Positions 52,152-63,973 of a DNA stretch of 64,000 nucleotides are shown in pieces (positions within the stretch are counted from its first letter, which is position 1; each line of letters starts with the position of its first letter). The notes under the pieces are model-generated. The model worked only from the letters and a program-made list of their open reading frames with translations, was not told the origin of the DNA and did not search any database. Source of the DNA: Diplonema japonicum (lineage: Eukaryota; Euglenozoa; Diplonemea; Diplonemida; Diplonemidae); assembly GCA_964019335.1 (NCBI GenBank), contig OZ025733.1, forward strand, positions 189,001-253,000, written 5' to 3'. The translations under genes were made by a program, and so were the position numbers.

Positions 52152-53978
52152 ATGAAATGTATCGAGGTTTGCTTGGCGCCCCTCCACCGTCGGGTGGTGT
52201 TACCTCATGACTCTGCGGACATGGCGAGCCGTAAGAAGATTCTGACTGCAGCGTACACATTCGTGTTTTTATTCTTGCTCCTCGCGATGATCAACAGCTA
52301 CGCGTTCTACTCTCCGGGGTGGAGAATGCAGTTCATATCAATGCACCTAGGCGTGTTCAGCAGCGGGTTTGGATTGGTGTGGCTCCTCACTATGAGAACT
52401 GCTCCAGACTGGCTGATATTCTTCACAATGGGCCTTCACCTCATACAAATCGTAATGTTGGACTGGTCAACGGCAGCTGGAAATGAGAACAGATTGTGGC
52501 AGTTTGTTGTTCTGCTCATCGACATCACCTTGGTGGTGAACCTCAAACGCGTGTACTCCGACATAATGATCGTTGTCGTGTCGCTGTGGTTAACGCTGGT
52601 TGGAATAGAAAGCTGCGTGAGATTCGGTTTATTCGATGCCCCAACGCTTCCTCCGCACGACGAAAGAATTTTAAAAACAGACTGTTCGAATCCACCATGT
52701 GCTGTGAGCGCGTACGTCGGTGTGTTTGATATTCTTGGATACGTGTTGATATTTAGTTTGGACTACTATTTTACAAAAGGTTTCGCCGATCAAGTTCGTG
52801 AGGAGAAGGACACAATGATGGCGTCTATTCAAGTAACACAAAGAATCGCGATGAACCTCGCTGCCTTCGATCTAACACATGCGGAGGTTGACTTGTCGTT
52901 GCATGGCGGGTCCCTCCCGCCGGACCTCGTCGCTGTGTTGTCCGACATTCTCAACAATCTCAAAATGTACAAACCGTACCTCCCGCAGTCATGTCTTCCT
53001 GAAACACAGGATTATACCCCGACGGAACCGTCCGACACGTCGGTTTCAAACAGTGTTAAATCAGCTTTAAGCAGTTCAATGCAAACCGCGTCGGGGATTT
53101 CGTCCATGACGGTTACAACGGCGACGAGGGATTCAGTGGCGGGGTGTGTGGTGGTACCTGTTGCGCAGATTGAGAAGGTGTTCGAAAAAAAACGCGGCGG
53201 GCTCATCGTTTTCAACATACAAAAAACACATCAAACCATCGCAGAGAACCCCATGAAATACCTCGGGGCCCACGCTAAAGTTCTAAACGCGATTCTTTCG
53301 GCGTCGAGGGCTGCGAAGGGCGTCTTAGAAACATTCGAAGGCGACAAAATGACTGTAAGTTTCAACGCTTCAAAACGCTGTCCTTCATACGCGGTTTCCG
53401 CTGCAAGAGTCGCCGGAATCGTCGTCAGCCAGATCAAAAAAACAAGAGAAGTACTTGTAAATGCTGGTACATCCTGCGGTTCATTTTTCGGTGGTGATAT
53501 GGGCTGCGCCGAGGTGAAGCGTTACAGTATTATAGGTGAACTTGTCCCGTTAACCCATAAAATGGAACGGCTTGGTAGAAAACATGATGTTCCTGTGTTG
53601 TGCACTACGTCGATTCACTCTGATGCGTCGTATTCCTTCCCTTTCAGGATTTGGTTAAAGAAAGTGGTTCGTCAGGAGAAGAGTACGGTTTTTTATGAGT
53701 TGTTGGAGCAGGAGAAACCCGAAGAGGAGCATTTATATTCTCCCGCGGCTCCTCTTGAGACCAGGGACGCAGAATGGATGTACTCGTTGGAAAAGGGGAC
53801 TGACACTTACTGGGCGAAGTTTAATGTTATTTGTAAGGATCTTCTTACTTTGGAGGAGTCTGACGCATCAGTAGTTCTGGATAATGTGAAAAATCAGGTG
53901 TCGGCTTTGAATGATGAAAAGGGTGCGATGTTTGCACACTTGATGAGAAGCCTGCCCTTGGAAACTGTTTATGTGTGA
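52152..53978 (+). CDS. Membrane protein with degenerate class III cyclase domain (608 aa)
   Basis: About six hydrophobic segments between residues ~30 and 225 form a membrane domain. A linker of the form NLAAFDLTHAEVDLS...NNLKMYKPYLPQSCLP follows (a motif known in kinetoplastid and relative proteins), then a Ser/Thr-rich stretch, then a region (~345-520) with the order of strands of an adenylyl/guanylyl cyclase: RGGLIVFNIQKTH, TFEGDKMTVSFNAS, GTSCGSFFGG, YSIIGELVPLTHKMERLG. The usual first metal-binding Asp (FxDI) is Asn here, so it is probably not catalytic and may act as a pseudo-enzyme or sensor. The start could also be the internal ATG at 52221. Confidence 0.75.
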   Translation: MKCIEVCLAPLHRRVVLPHDSADMASRKKILTAAYTFVFLFLLLAMINSYAFYSPGWRMQFISMHLGVFSSGFGLVWLLTMRTAPDWLIFFTMGLHLIQIVMLDWSTAAGNENRLWQFVVLLIDITLVVNLKRVYSDIMIVVVSLWLTLVGIESCVRFGLFDAPTLPPHDERILKTDCSNPPCAVSAYVGVFDILGYVLIFSLDYYFTKGFADQVREEKDTMMASIQVTQRIAMNLAAFDLTHAEVDLSLHGGSLPPDLVAVLSDILNNLKMYKPYLPQSCLPETQDYTPTEPSDTSVSNSVKSALSSSMQTASGISSMTVTTATRDSVAGCVVVPVAQIEKVFEKKRGGLIVFNIQKTHQTIAENPMKYLGAHAKVLNAILSASRAAKGVLETFEGDKMTVSFNASKRCPSYAVSAARVAGIVVSQIKKTREVLVNAGTSCGSFFGGDMGCAEVKRYSIIGELVPLTHKMERLGRKHDVPVLCTTSIHSDASYSFPFRIWLKKVVRQEKSTVFYELLEQEKPEEEHLYSPAAPLETRDAEWMYSLEKGTDTYWAKFNVICKDLLTLEESDASVVLDNVKNQVSALNDEKGAMFAHLMRSLPLETVYV

Positions 53979-54021
53979 GGGAAAAAAAAAAAAAAAAAAA
54001 AAATCAGTTTTTCGTATTTGG

Positions 54022-54056
<35 letters not shown>

Positions 54057-54732
54057 ATACGCCAAAGAGGAAATATTGAATTGTGTCCCATTTTTTTTTT
54101 AAACACAAACATTAGATGAGCTATTAGTTTTTTTTTTTTTTTTTTTCCCCTAGGTGGTGGGGATAACATGAAAATATAAGAAAAACATCAGATGTGTTGT
54201 TCGCTGTTGACCTCCTCGTCGGTCATCACCGGTAGCACCCGAGTGGAAGAACGTAACGCAGATGCTCAGGGTGACGAACAGGCAGCAAACTGCACGAGTG
54301 CAGAATCTTGGTTACCTGGGACGCACCGGCTGGGGTTGAGCTGTACACCGCACGCATTAAGGACACAACGCGGAACGCAGAAGAAGCTACAACTCGGCCG
54401 CGGCGCACCCCCTGTAATCAAGTAGACAGTTGTTGTGCAGGGCGCCGCCAACACCGGCCTCCTTTAACTCATATATATATATATTTTTTTTTTTTTTGTG
54501 ATCAGCCTTTGCGAATTGGAGGAAAAAAAAAAGGAAAAAAAAAACAGAAAAATGAAAGTGGCGGGGCCATTATGCTAACCCCTACTTGTTGGTTCGTTGC
54601 CCCTTCCCCCCCTCCACCTTTTTTTTCTCTCCCCCCCCCCCGTCTTTTTTTTTGGAATTTCTTTCACCCCCCTTCACACACGTGTCTCTCTCTCTCTTTT
54701 TGTTGAGAGGTTAACAATCAAGTCGGAAAGGG

Positions 54733-54767
<35 letters not shown>

Positions 54768-54845
54768 AAGAAAGAAAGAAACGAAAATTCGCTCTCTGGT
54801 CCTTCGATCGTCCGAAATCCGGAAAGAAAGAAGAAAATAAAAAGG

Positions 54846-54876
<31 letters not shown>

Positions 54877-55027
54877 AAGGCATGTGGTTGCGCTCTTCAC
54901 GCGTTGTTGCTAACACTCCAACCAATCCCACCACTCTCCCATTCCTAATTCCGTGGGGACATTATTCCTCCTTAATTTGAATTTTTTTTTCTGTTTTTTT
55001 TCTTTGCCACCCCCCCCCCCCCCCCCC
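53979..55027. other. Intergenic spacer with repeat copy
   Basis: No gene. T and A runs of 15-30 bases flank the repeat described below (54152-54428). After it, GCAGGGCGCCGCCAACACCG near 54438 matches the start of the spacer motif at 4432. A C run lies near 55009-55027. Confidence 0.6.
54152..54428. repeat. Dispersed ~275-bp repeat, copy 1
   Basis: Non-homopolymeric sequence beginning AGGTGGTGGGGATAACATGA just after a T run and ending near CTGTAATCAAGTAG. It matches 58911-59184 at about 95% by eye, with one 3-base gap. It is not a recognisable coding or structural RNA; no A/B-box tRNA-type promoter seen. Confidence 0.88.
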
Positions 55028-55202
55028 CTATGCTGGCATGGAAACGCGTTTCCATGCATTTTTTGAAAAAAAGGGAAACGGATACGGAAACGGAAACGGA
55101 AACGTTTCCTTATGTTTCCTTAAGAAGGAAGCCGTTTCCATAAGAATTTTGAAAAGTATGGAAACGGAAACGGAAACGTTTCCACGTTTCCTGCCAGCAT
55201 AG
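55028..55202. mobile_element. Fold-back element with GGAAAC repeats, inserted in a C run
   Basis: A 175-bp unit bounded by inverted CTATGCTGGCA...TGCCAGCATAG and internally composed of GGAAAC hexamers and their complement (GGAAACGGAAACGGAAACG, then CGTTTCC). C runs directly abut both ends, so the insertion appears to be within a poly-C tract that could have been duplicated. It could fold into a long hairpin. No coding capacity. Confidence 0.7.
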
Positions 55203-55663
55203 CCCCCCCCCCTGCCACTATATTATTGGTGGCCATAGAATCCCAAGAAACTCCTGTGTTTTCTTTTTTTTTTTTTGAATCGATCCTCTTTTTTTTCTTT
55301 TCCACCCCGCGCTCCACTACAGTTCCCTCTCCTTTGACAACTAATACAGACGATGGGAAGGGATTTAAAAAAAAAATAGCGGCGCGCAAGGGGGGGGGGG
55401 GGGGGGGGGGAAGAAAGAATGGGAGCGTGTCTTGTTTTTTCTTTTTTTTTTCTTTTTTTTCCCTTTCACGTGGCCTGAAGTATTTTTGGTTAGCATACTT
55501 CAAAAGTGTGTCTTACACTGAAAAGCGATGGCAAACTGTTTATGAGTTATAACCTTCTCCGGGTTTAAACCTTCAAACAACTGCCAGTTCCTCTCTTTTC
55601 GAGGAAGAAGAAAAAAAGGGTGGGGAGGGGGAGAGGGGAGGTGGGACAGAGAAAATGGGAGGG

Positions 55664-55705
<42 letters not shown>

Positions 55706-55779
55706 TGAAAAAAAAAAAAAAATATTTCCACACAAAATACCTTGTGTGGTGTCTGTTGAATATAAAGTATCTTTTTTTC

Positions 55780-55810
<31 letters not shown>

Positions 55811-56703
55811 AGAATCCCCGTTTCTCTGCTTCCCCTCCCTTTTTGTTACACCCCCTCCTTTCTGGGAAAATCTTTATTTTCTATTTTTTCTTTCTTCCTT
55901 GTGAAACATTTTTTTTTTTATAAGTTGTCTATCCTGTTGTCTCTCGTGCGGGTTCTCCCTTATTTATTTACTATTTTTTTTTGTATGTTGGATTGGGGGG
56001 AACGTAAAGACTGTAGAAATATCCCCCCCCCCCCCCCCCCCCCCACACAGTCACCCAGAGTAAACTAATGCGTGGACTTTACCAAAGGACTTTATGCCCC
56101 CACCTCCCCCGAACAACTTCGCAGGAGAAATGATAAAGATAGGAGACTTTGTTTTAGCACTTCCCTGTCAGTTTTTCTCTCTTTTTCTTCTTCTTTTTTT
56201 TTTTTTTTTTTTTTGTAGAGTAGAACGAATTTCGCCTTTTATTTTATGTGGCAGAAAAGAAAAGTTCCCCCCCCCCCCCCATCTCATGTTTTTTTTTCTC
56301 CTTGCTAGGATTAACTTATGCACGTTTTTGAAGTATTCCCTCGCTGTCCCCTGATTGTCGTGATGGCAATCGACCTAAGTGGGGGGGAAAAGATTCCCCT
56401 CCCCCCCCCCCCCCCCCCCCTTGACTCAATCACAAGTTTCTCTATTATGTTTTGGTTTTTTTTTGGGGGGGGGGAAAAGAAAGTATACCGACACCAAAAT
56501 ACCCTATCCCACATAAAATGACGATCCGAGAGCTTGCATATTTTTCTCCTCCCTTCACCACCTCTATGTTTTTACACCGTATATGACTATTGAAGTTGCC
56601 ACATTGGTTTTTTTTTTTTTTTTTTTTTTTTTTTTGTTCCAATTAATTTTGTTTGCAGCACACCTGAGGTTAATTTATATTTTTGATCTTTTAAAAAAAA
56701 AAA

Positions 56704-56739
<36 letters not shown>

Positions 56740-56820
56740 CACTGCTCGTGTGAACGACAAAAAAAAGGAAAAAATATGGAGCAAAACAAAACAAAAACAA
56801 AAAAGTTTTGTCTCTTTCTT

Positions 56821-56859
<39 letters not shown>

Positions 56860-57885
56860 TATTCTCTCTCCTTTTTTTTTTTTTTTTACTTCCACCTCTT
56901 TAAAAAAAAAAAGAGTAAACCCTAGACGGTATAAACAATCTAAAAAAAGAAAAAAAAGAAGAGAGGGAGAGGGGGGAGAAACGCCTTATGTTACTACCCT
57001 TTTATTATTTATTTTTTCAAGGGCGGCCCTCCATGAGGGGGTTTGTCCTGCACTTTGAGTTTTTATAGGCGATCCTGTCACATACTGCAGGTTCCCTTCA
57101 AAGGCGCCCTTTTTTTTAAAAAAAGAAAAGGGGGGCAAAGTACAAATTCGACCCCAAACTTTTGCCGAAAATACAAAAAAAGAATTTAAAGAAATCTGCA
57201 AAATTGACCGGCTTTTTGAATGGGGGGGGGTCAAATAAGTACTTTACCCCCTTTTTTTTAAAAAAAAAGAAAAACCTTTTTATACTATTTTACCTGGTTT
57301 TCGCCATACCAGAATTTATACTCGGGTGTTTGGCAAGGCCAACCTTTTTTTTTCCTCTTTAAATTCACGGGTTCTCCCATATATATAGGATTTCTTTTTT
57401 GACGAAACAAAGTCAGATGTCAAAAAAAAAACTTTTTTTTTACAGTAGCAAAACGATAATTAAAAACTTGTATTATTTTGTGTTGAGCAAGGCACTTTCC
57501 TTTTTTTTTTTTTAAAGAAAAAAAAAAGAAAGTTTTTGCTCCAAATCGTTTGCGCCTTCGTACCGTCTCTAAAACCGTTTAGCACCACCCCCTGAGGACG
57601 CAGAAAATCGCTTTCCTTGCGTTACGAACGTAGTTGATATTTGTAATTTCCTCAATAAACATTTCAGGCCTCTCTTTACAAAATTCCCTCTGGGGGGTTG
57701 GTGTTTAGAGTCATGAAGAGTTACATAAAAAAAAAGAAAGAAAGAAAAAAAAGGGGGGGGGGAAAGGAACGGGCTAGCCCCGTTTCGTTCTGACTATATC
57801 TCGCTTCAGTCAACCTTTTTCACGAAAAGTACTATTTTTTTTTTATAAAAAAAATTTTCCCCCCCTCCCTTTCTCTTTCTATAGA
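55203..57885. other. Gene-free homopolymer-rich spacer
   Basis: No gene. A, T, C and G runs are very frequent: G near 55390-55410, C at 56023-56044 and 56403-56420, AAT repeats at 56705-56738. At 57019-57065 lies the second copy of the AAGGGCGGCCCTCC repeat (first at 42337), immediately followed at 57068-57110 by a diverged copy of the GGCGTCCTG repeat. Confidence 0.65.
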
Positions 57886-58036
57886 TTACTGTAAAACAAA
57901 ACAAAACAAAAGATTTTTTTATATGAGTTAAAGGGGGGGGGGGGGGTCTTTGTGAGATGCCTTTTATAAAAAACAAGAAGAAAAAAGATTTTTCAGGAAA
58001 GGGATTTTCTATTTTCGTCTGTTTGTTTTACAGTAA
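57886..58036. repeat. Fold-back element, ~151 bp
   Basis: Perfect 15-base inverted ends TTACTGTAAAACAAA...TTTGTTTTACAGTAA enclose a T- and G-rich interior. On its minus strand the centre reads CCTTTAACTCATATA, the motif seen near 40425 and 54461. Confidence 0.6.
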
Positions 58037-58599
58037 ACTCTTTTTTTTTTTTTTTTTATAATTTCTTTTATACGAGCTCGTGCGGGAAAAAAAAAATGTC
58101 AGCAAATGACCCTTCTAGGTAGCAAAAAACCCTCGTTAAATTTCTAAGTAGAAAAGTAGCCCAACACCACTTTATGTGCAGAATTGCGGTCTAGGCTTGA
58201 TCACCATATAGGTCACAATGCCCGCCGTTTTTTTGTTTTATTTTTAGAATGGTTTCTTGGGGTTTTCTTTTTTTTAAATTTTTTTAGAGGGGAAGTCTTT
58301 TTTACAGACATGGGTGGTCCCATGGAGGAAAAAGAAAAGTTATGCCCGATTTTGCTACTCGTGGTAACATGAGGGGGGGCAACAGGAAACAGCCAAAAAA
58401 GTTTCCCTCCTTTTTTTTTTTTTTTTTTGCCCGTTAAAAGTTTACAGAATGGGTCCCCCCCCCCCCCCCCCTTCTTTCCTGTCTTTCTCCTCCCCTCGGA
58501 CCCCCAGTGCCATGCACATCAGAACTGAGGGCCGAAATAAATGAGGAGAAACTTTTTTTTTAAGGCGTCCTGCCACATACCGCAGGTACCCTTAAATGT

Positions 58600-58644
<45 letters not shown>

Positions 58645-58910
58645 GTCGGGACCAGGTTTTTCGCGATTCATTAGATGTAAAATGACTTATTTTTTTTTTT
58701 TTGATACAATTCTCCGTTGGTCTCTAACTTCGCATTTGACTTGTAATGCTCTTAGGGGAAAAGTCTTTTTCTCTTTTTGGATTACATTAGGTCAAAAGCA
58801 GCTTTTTTTTTTTTTTTTATATTATTTTTTCCCCCCCCCTCCTTCTTCTTATTCTCTCGTTCAGTTATTTTTAATTACTTCGGGGTGTTTGTGTATTTTT
58901 TTTTTTTTTT
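58037..58910. other. Gene-free spacer
   Basis: No gene. GGCGTCCTGCCACATACCGC at 58564 (repeat B), C run near 58457-58471, long T run near 58602-58640. Confidence 0.6.
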
Positions 58911-59184
58911 AGGTGGTGGGGATAACATGAAAATATAAGAAGTACATCAGATGTGTTGTTCGCTGTTGACCTCCTCGTCGGTCATCACCGGTAGCACCCG
59001 AGTGGAAGAACGTAACGCAGATGCTCAGGGTGACGAACAGGCAGCAAACTGCACGAGTGCAGAATCTTGGTTACCCGGGACGCCCCGGCTAGGGTTGAGC
59101 ACACCGCACGCATTAAGGACACAACGCGGAACGCAGAAGAAGCTACAACTCGGCCGAGGAGCGCCCCCTGTAATCAAGTAGGTA
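58911..59184. repeat. Dispersed ~275-bp repeat, copy 2
   Basis: Partner of 54152-54428, also directly after a T run, but with different sequence on its 3' side (CACCTAGTGTTGCAATC). This shows the ends of the repeat. Confidence 0.88.
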
Positions 59185-59234
59185 GTTCGTGCTTCATTGC
59201 ACGCTTAACGCCACCTAGTGTTGCAATCAAAGCC

Positions 59235-59269
<35 letters not shown>

Positions 59270-59530
59270 ACTATTTATATATGTATATGGTCAAATATGC
59301 GGTATTTGTCTTTACAAAAACCCTGTTTTCCCAAAAAAAAAAAAAGAACTTTTTCAAAGAAGATTTACAACAAAAAAAAGGGGGGGGGGAAAGAAATAGC
59401 AGTATTTAACCACAAAAGTATCCCTAGAATATGTAAACTAACGAAAGAATCCATTTAAGCGGTCGAGTCGGTGAAAGGACCCCAGCACCACAGCCCAAAC
59501 GTGGTTTTGATTGACCCGTTTTTTCGCAGT

Positions 59531-59565
<35 letters not shown>

Positions 59566-60730
59566 AGAGAACGAGTGGTTGGAGCATTGCCGAGCTGTGC
59601 AAAGCAACAATCAACTGTTCTTCTTCTTCTTTTTTTTTTTCGCTGGCCGTTGCTAACCACTTCGTTCCTATCATAGTGATTTTTTTTTTTTTTTTTTTTT
59701 TTTAGTTTTTAATTTAACTCCCTATTATACCACGTTTCCCTGTTACTTCCTTTCCCCCCCCCCTTTTTTTTCTTTCAGTTTTTTTTTTTTTAAATATTCT
59801 TTTTATCGTGAGAGAGTCCTAACTCACAATAAGTTTACCTTGACACAGAGAATATTGTCAAACTATCTAAAAGACAAAAAAAAAAAAAAAAAAAAAAAAA
59901 GAAAGCAAGCCCGATAAGATGGGAAGTGACCTTCCCGTTCTGCTGTACACCTGCATCACCAACGATGCTTTCTGATTTTAAACCCTTAAGCTTAAAAAAA
60001 AGAAGATGATGAGTCCCAAGGGCCAATCGGGTGGTGATCAGGTACCCCTGGATACCATTGGCATGCATCAAGAAACTAGCAACGCTCGGGTCAGAAAAGT
60101 TACTCGAAAAAAAAAAAGAAGACAAAAACCTATTGGTGATAATGGCAACAAGAGACACCTTGGGTGTTTACCCAAGTCTCAGGTCGAGCAGGAAAACGTT
60201 TTTTTTTTTTTTTTTTTTTTTTTTCTTAATCAGGGTAACATGTGCAGGAAAAAAAAAAAAAAAAAAAAAAAAAAGTGTTGTTTTGCTACAAACACCCCAC
60301 CCCACCCCCCAGTGCGCTTTGGAACTTGACGGTAAAAAGATTAATACCTCCCCCATGGGGCAAAGTTATTTTTTTTAAAACAGCAAAGAAATTTTAAAAA
60401 AAAATAATAATAATAAAGGAACGGATTTGAACAACAAAAAAGTAAGTAACCAGTACTACCCTGACACACACGGTAGGTAAAAAAAAAAACCTCGGCAAAT
60501 TTGTCTTTGAAGCGAGAAGAGAGGGGTAGATAAGAACGATGTTATTTGTCCCACCCTTCGGTGCCTGAGAAAGCAAACAAAGGGGAAAAAAAAAAAGAGA
60601 GAAAAGAAAAAAAAAAACGAAAAGCCTATCTTTCCTAACCTTTATTTTCGCTTGATTCACTTCTGTGTCATATGTAATTTCAACACAAATAAAAAAAACA
60701 AATAAAAAACATGGTTTTTAAAAGGCTGCG

Positions 60731-60786
<56 letters not shown>

Positions 60787-61294
60787 TGCTAGGCAACAAA
60801 GTTGCAAATAGTCATAAAAACCATTTTTTTTTTTTTTGAAAAGATAAATATTTGTAAAAGAAGAAAAAAAAACAGTAAAGGAAAACACCAAATAAAATAA
60901 TGATATAAAAAAAAAAAAAAGGATTCTCAGAAAAAACAAAAAAGAAAAAAAAAAAAGAGGAACTGGCCGTTGGTTTCACACGTACCTCAGGTAAAAAACC
61001 TGGAGAAGTTTGTACCAGAAACAACGTTGCCAACGTTCCCCTTTTGTTTAGACAAGCCGAAGACTCGTTCTTGCAGAAACAAAACAAAACAAAAAAAAAA
61101 CAAAAAAAAAGACAACAATGAAGTTCTTTCCGCAACCAACTTCTGTAATTCTTCCCCCTCCCTCTTTTTTTTTTTTGTTTTAACAATATTATTGTCGAGA
61201 CCAAAAGAAACTAGTGTGATGGCAGCGTAATGAGCTATTTTATTGGGTAAAAATCTGCTCGTGCGCACAAACAATGAAGCACCATATTAGTTTT

Positions 61295-61326
<32 letters not shown>

Positions 61327-61823
61327 CCCCTTCTTCTTACCGTATCACTGTATCTTTTTGAAATAATAAAAAAAAGACGGAAAAAAAAAAAAGAAAAAAA
61401 AGCCCCCAAAAAAGAGTCCCACCCAAAATCTCTACCGTATTTGGGATTATTGTGTACCGCGAAAAGTCCCAAATTGGGTTAAAAAATCCGGGGAAAAAGA
61501 AAAAGAAGAAAAAAAAAAGGTACATAAGTTTTCACAGTGCAAACGTACATCAGAAATTCAAAAGTAAGTGCATTTGAACAAGAAAAAAAAAGATAAAAAA
61601 AAGAAGCAAGTTTTTTTTTTTTTTTTTTTTTTTTTTCCGCAAGGAGAAAAAAAAAAAAGAATAAAAAAAAGAACCTTACAAAGTAATTCTCCCCCCTACC
61701 CCCCCCCCCCTCTAGCGTATAATTCATGTCACATTTGTTGTTTTTTTATCCCCCCCCTTCAACCTTTTTTTTTTAAAAAGATTCTTATTCAATTTCTCAA
61801 CAACAAAAAAAAAGGAGCGTGGG

Positions 61824-61853
<30 letters not shown>
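59185..61853. other. Gene-free homopolymer-rich spacer
   Basis: No gene seen. A and T runs up to ~50 bases (T run at 60737-60785), and A-rich leader just before the last gene. Confidence 0.65.
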
Positions 61854-61854
<1 letters not shown>

Positions 61855-63023
61855 TGCAACGGATAACTAGAGTTCTCCTCGCCATCCTAGGCATCCTTCT
61901 TCTAACCCTGCACGGTGTCAAATGGACCACCTCACAAGGAGGGATTAAAAGAGTGGCCCGTAGTTTGGGAGAGAACTGGCTCAACGGACCGGGCTCAGAA
62001 GAGCTGCGAAGAAGAACAATGCAAAACATGAAGAAGGCAACACGAATCCCCGACTTAACCAAGATCAGTTTCGACTTACACGGGGCAGGGGTAGTCCCAA
62101 ACGCTTTAACGAAAAACGAGGTGAGAAAAATAAAAAAAATGGTGTTGGAAAATTTTCTAAACACCCCGCAAGACCTCTACGGAGATATAAACACCCGCCA
62201 CCATAGGTACGACGTCCCCGTGTCGATAAATAACACCCTTGCAAGAACAACTCTGTGCAACACTGCTAGAAAAATGAAGAGTTTCATTACTGAGGTATTC
62301 GGCCCTACACCTGTTATTGCTGAGCTGTCATCGCTTCTCGTATTTCACGGTGCAATGGCTCAAGATATACATCGTGATACGTATGAAGACGAAACGGAGG
62401 TGTATGGTTACGACAACCCGGGGCCCTCGCCCCTCGCTTCATTTTTCACCCCGCTTGTTAACATCACGAACAATGTCGGTGGGACTGAACTCTGGCCGTT
62501 CACCGCGTCAGAGCGAACGGTTCTCCCCGTTGATCTCGTCAAGCATTCTCATATTGGCGAAGAATGTCCTATCGAAAGAGAAGCCCCCGGAATGACAACC
62601 AACACAGGATGTTACCTCGGTATGCTTCCATATTTATCAGCTGGGTCTGTTCTCGCCATGGACTCACGTCAGTACCACCGGTCCACCTCTCATACAAACA
62701 CGTATAATTTAGTTCGTCCTGTCTTCTACTTTTCCCTGCTTTCGCCGGACCTTCCGCTTCCTTTGGGGTCTACTTACACGCGGACTTTCAAAAGTCCTGT
62801 TTTGCTGTGGGATGTTTGCAATAATACCACTGCCACGCATGTCGAGCCCCCCACCGAGGAGGAGTTAGACGCTTTGATCTATCGTGCTGTGTGGCTTGAC
62901 AGAATGCTGACGTTGCAGGATTTTGTGTTCGGTTGGTGGGACACTGTGGGGGGTCTTCTGTGCTGTGCTGTTGTGTTCTATGCGGTGGTGCGCAAGGTGA
63001 AGGTTGTCGATAAACTGGAGTAG
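61854..63023 (+). CDS. Membrane-anchored PhyH-type Fe(II), 2-oxoglutarate oxygenase (389 aa)
   Basis: One N-terminal hydrophobic segment (residues ~5-22) may be a signal anchor and a second lies near the C-terminus (~355-378), so the catalytic domain is probably lumenal or extracellular. The phytanoyl-CoA dioxygenase-type core has HRD (H173, D175), TPLVNIT...GGTELWPFT, H275 in QYHRS and an Arg in NLVRPVFYFSL for 2-oxoglutarate. Several N-x-T/S sites (NNT, NIT) agree with a lumenal domain. The substrate is unknown. The ATG follows a run of about 30 A and is the obvious start. Confidence 0.82.
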
Positions 63024-63973
63024 TAACCTTCTAAAAAAAAAAAAAAAAAAAAAAAAGGGAAGAATGACAAAACAACCAGCAAAGCATTTTATACGGTGTC
63101 GCCCATGTCCATCAGCAGTTGAGTGTCGCTTACAAACCTAATCTCAACTGGTCAGCGATGTCATGGGGCTTGTGGGAAGAGAACACCTGCACGGTCATGC
63201 TTCTAAAAAACAAAAAGGCCGCACGGAGCAAATGCCTCTGAAATTCAGAAAGGAAGCGAACCTGTAGTAGCTCTGTGGATTGAGTCCAGCGATCGGTAAG
63301 TGTCCAAATGTGTTAGGAAGGAACGACTACGGGGCAAAGAATCCTGCTTTCGGAGTGTCTGAATGGGCGCAAGCCTGGCACCATCGAGTTCTCGCCCAGA
63401 GGTGCTACTTCAATTTTATTGGCACCAATGGTGACTTGAGTGTCTCTGTGAATGAAATGACTACAGAAATGTGTGGCAACATAAGTTAACCGGCAGACCT
63501 GCCACGATAGTGACAAGACGGTGAGACTCGGGGTTTGAAAATTTTTGCTCTGTCGATCGGATGACTTGTATTTTCTATCTCCGTGAAGAAAACACATATG
63601 AAGTCTCTGGCCGATCATATTCTGAAAGGAATGTCACCTTTTACCTGTCTTTACCTGCGTCCGTTGACGCTTCTGAGCCACCACCTTACTGGCAGCCAAG
63701 TCCGTCTTTTTTTCATTCCCCTTGTTCTTCTGTTACTTTCAGTATTCTTTCCGGTAATGGACTGATACGGGCCTGGAAGCAACCTCTGCTTAATTCCTGC
63801 TACGTGGGAGGCTCCTCTTGAGGGTGTCAGTCACTTTTTATTCCTATTTTTATTCGACTTTCTGTTTTCGTAGTATTATCCCTTTTTTTTTTTTTTTTGT
63901 TTTTTTTTTTTTTTTTTTTTTTTCCACCTGTTTTGCAATATCACTTCGGTTACCTCCAGAGATCGTCCACGAG
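63024..63973. other. Intergenic spacer
   Basis: No gene seen. Mixed composition with an A run near 63033-63056 and a T run at about 63883-63923. The latter is followed by CACCTGTTTTGC...CCTCCAG, an acceptor-like sequence ending at 63959. Confidence 0.5.
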
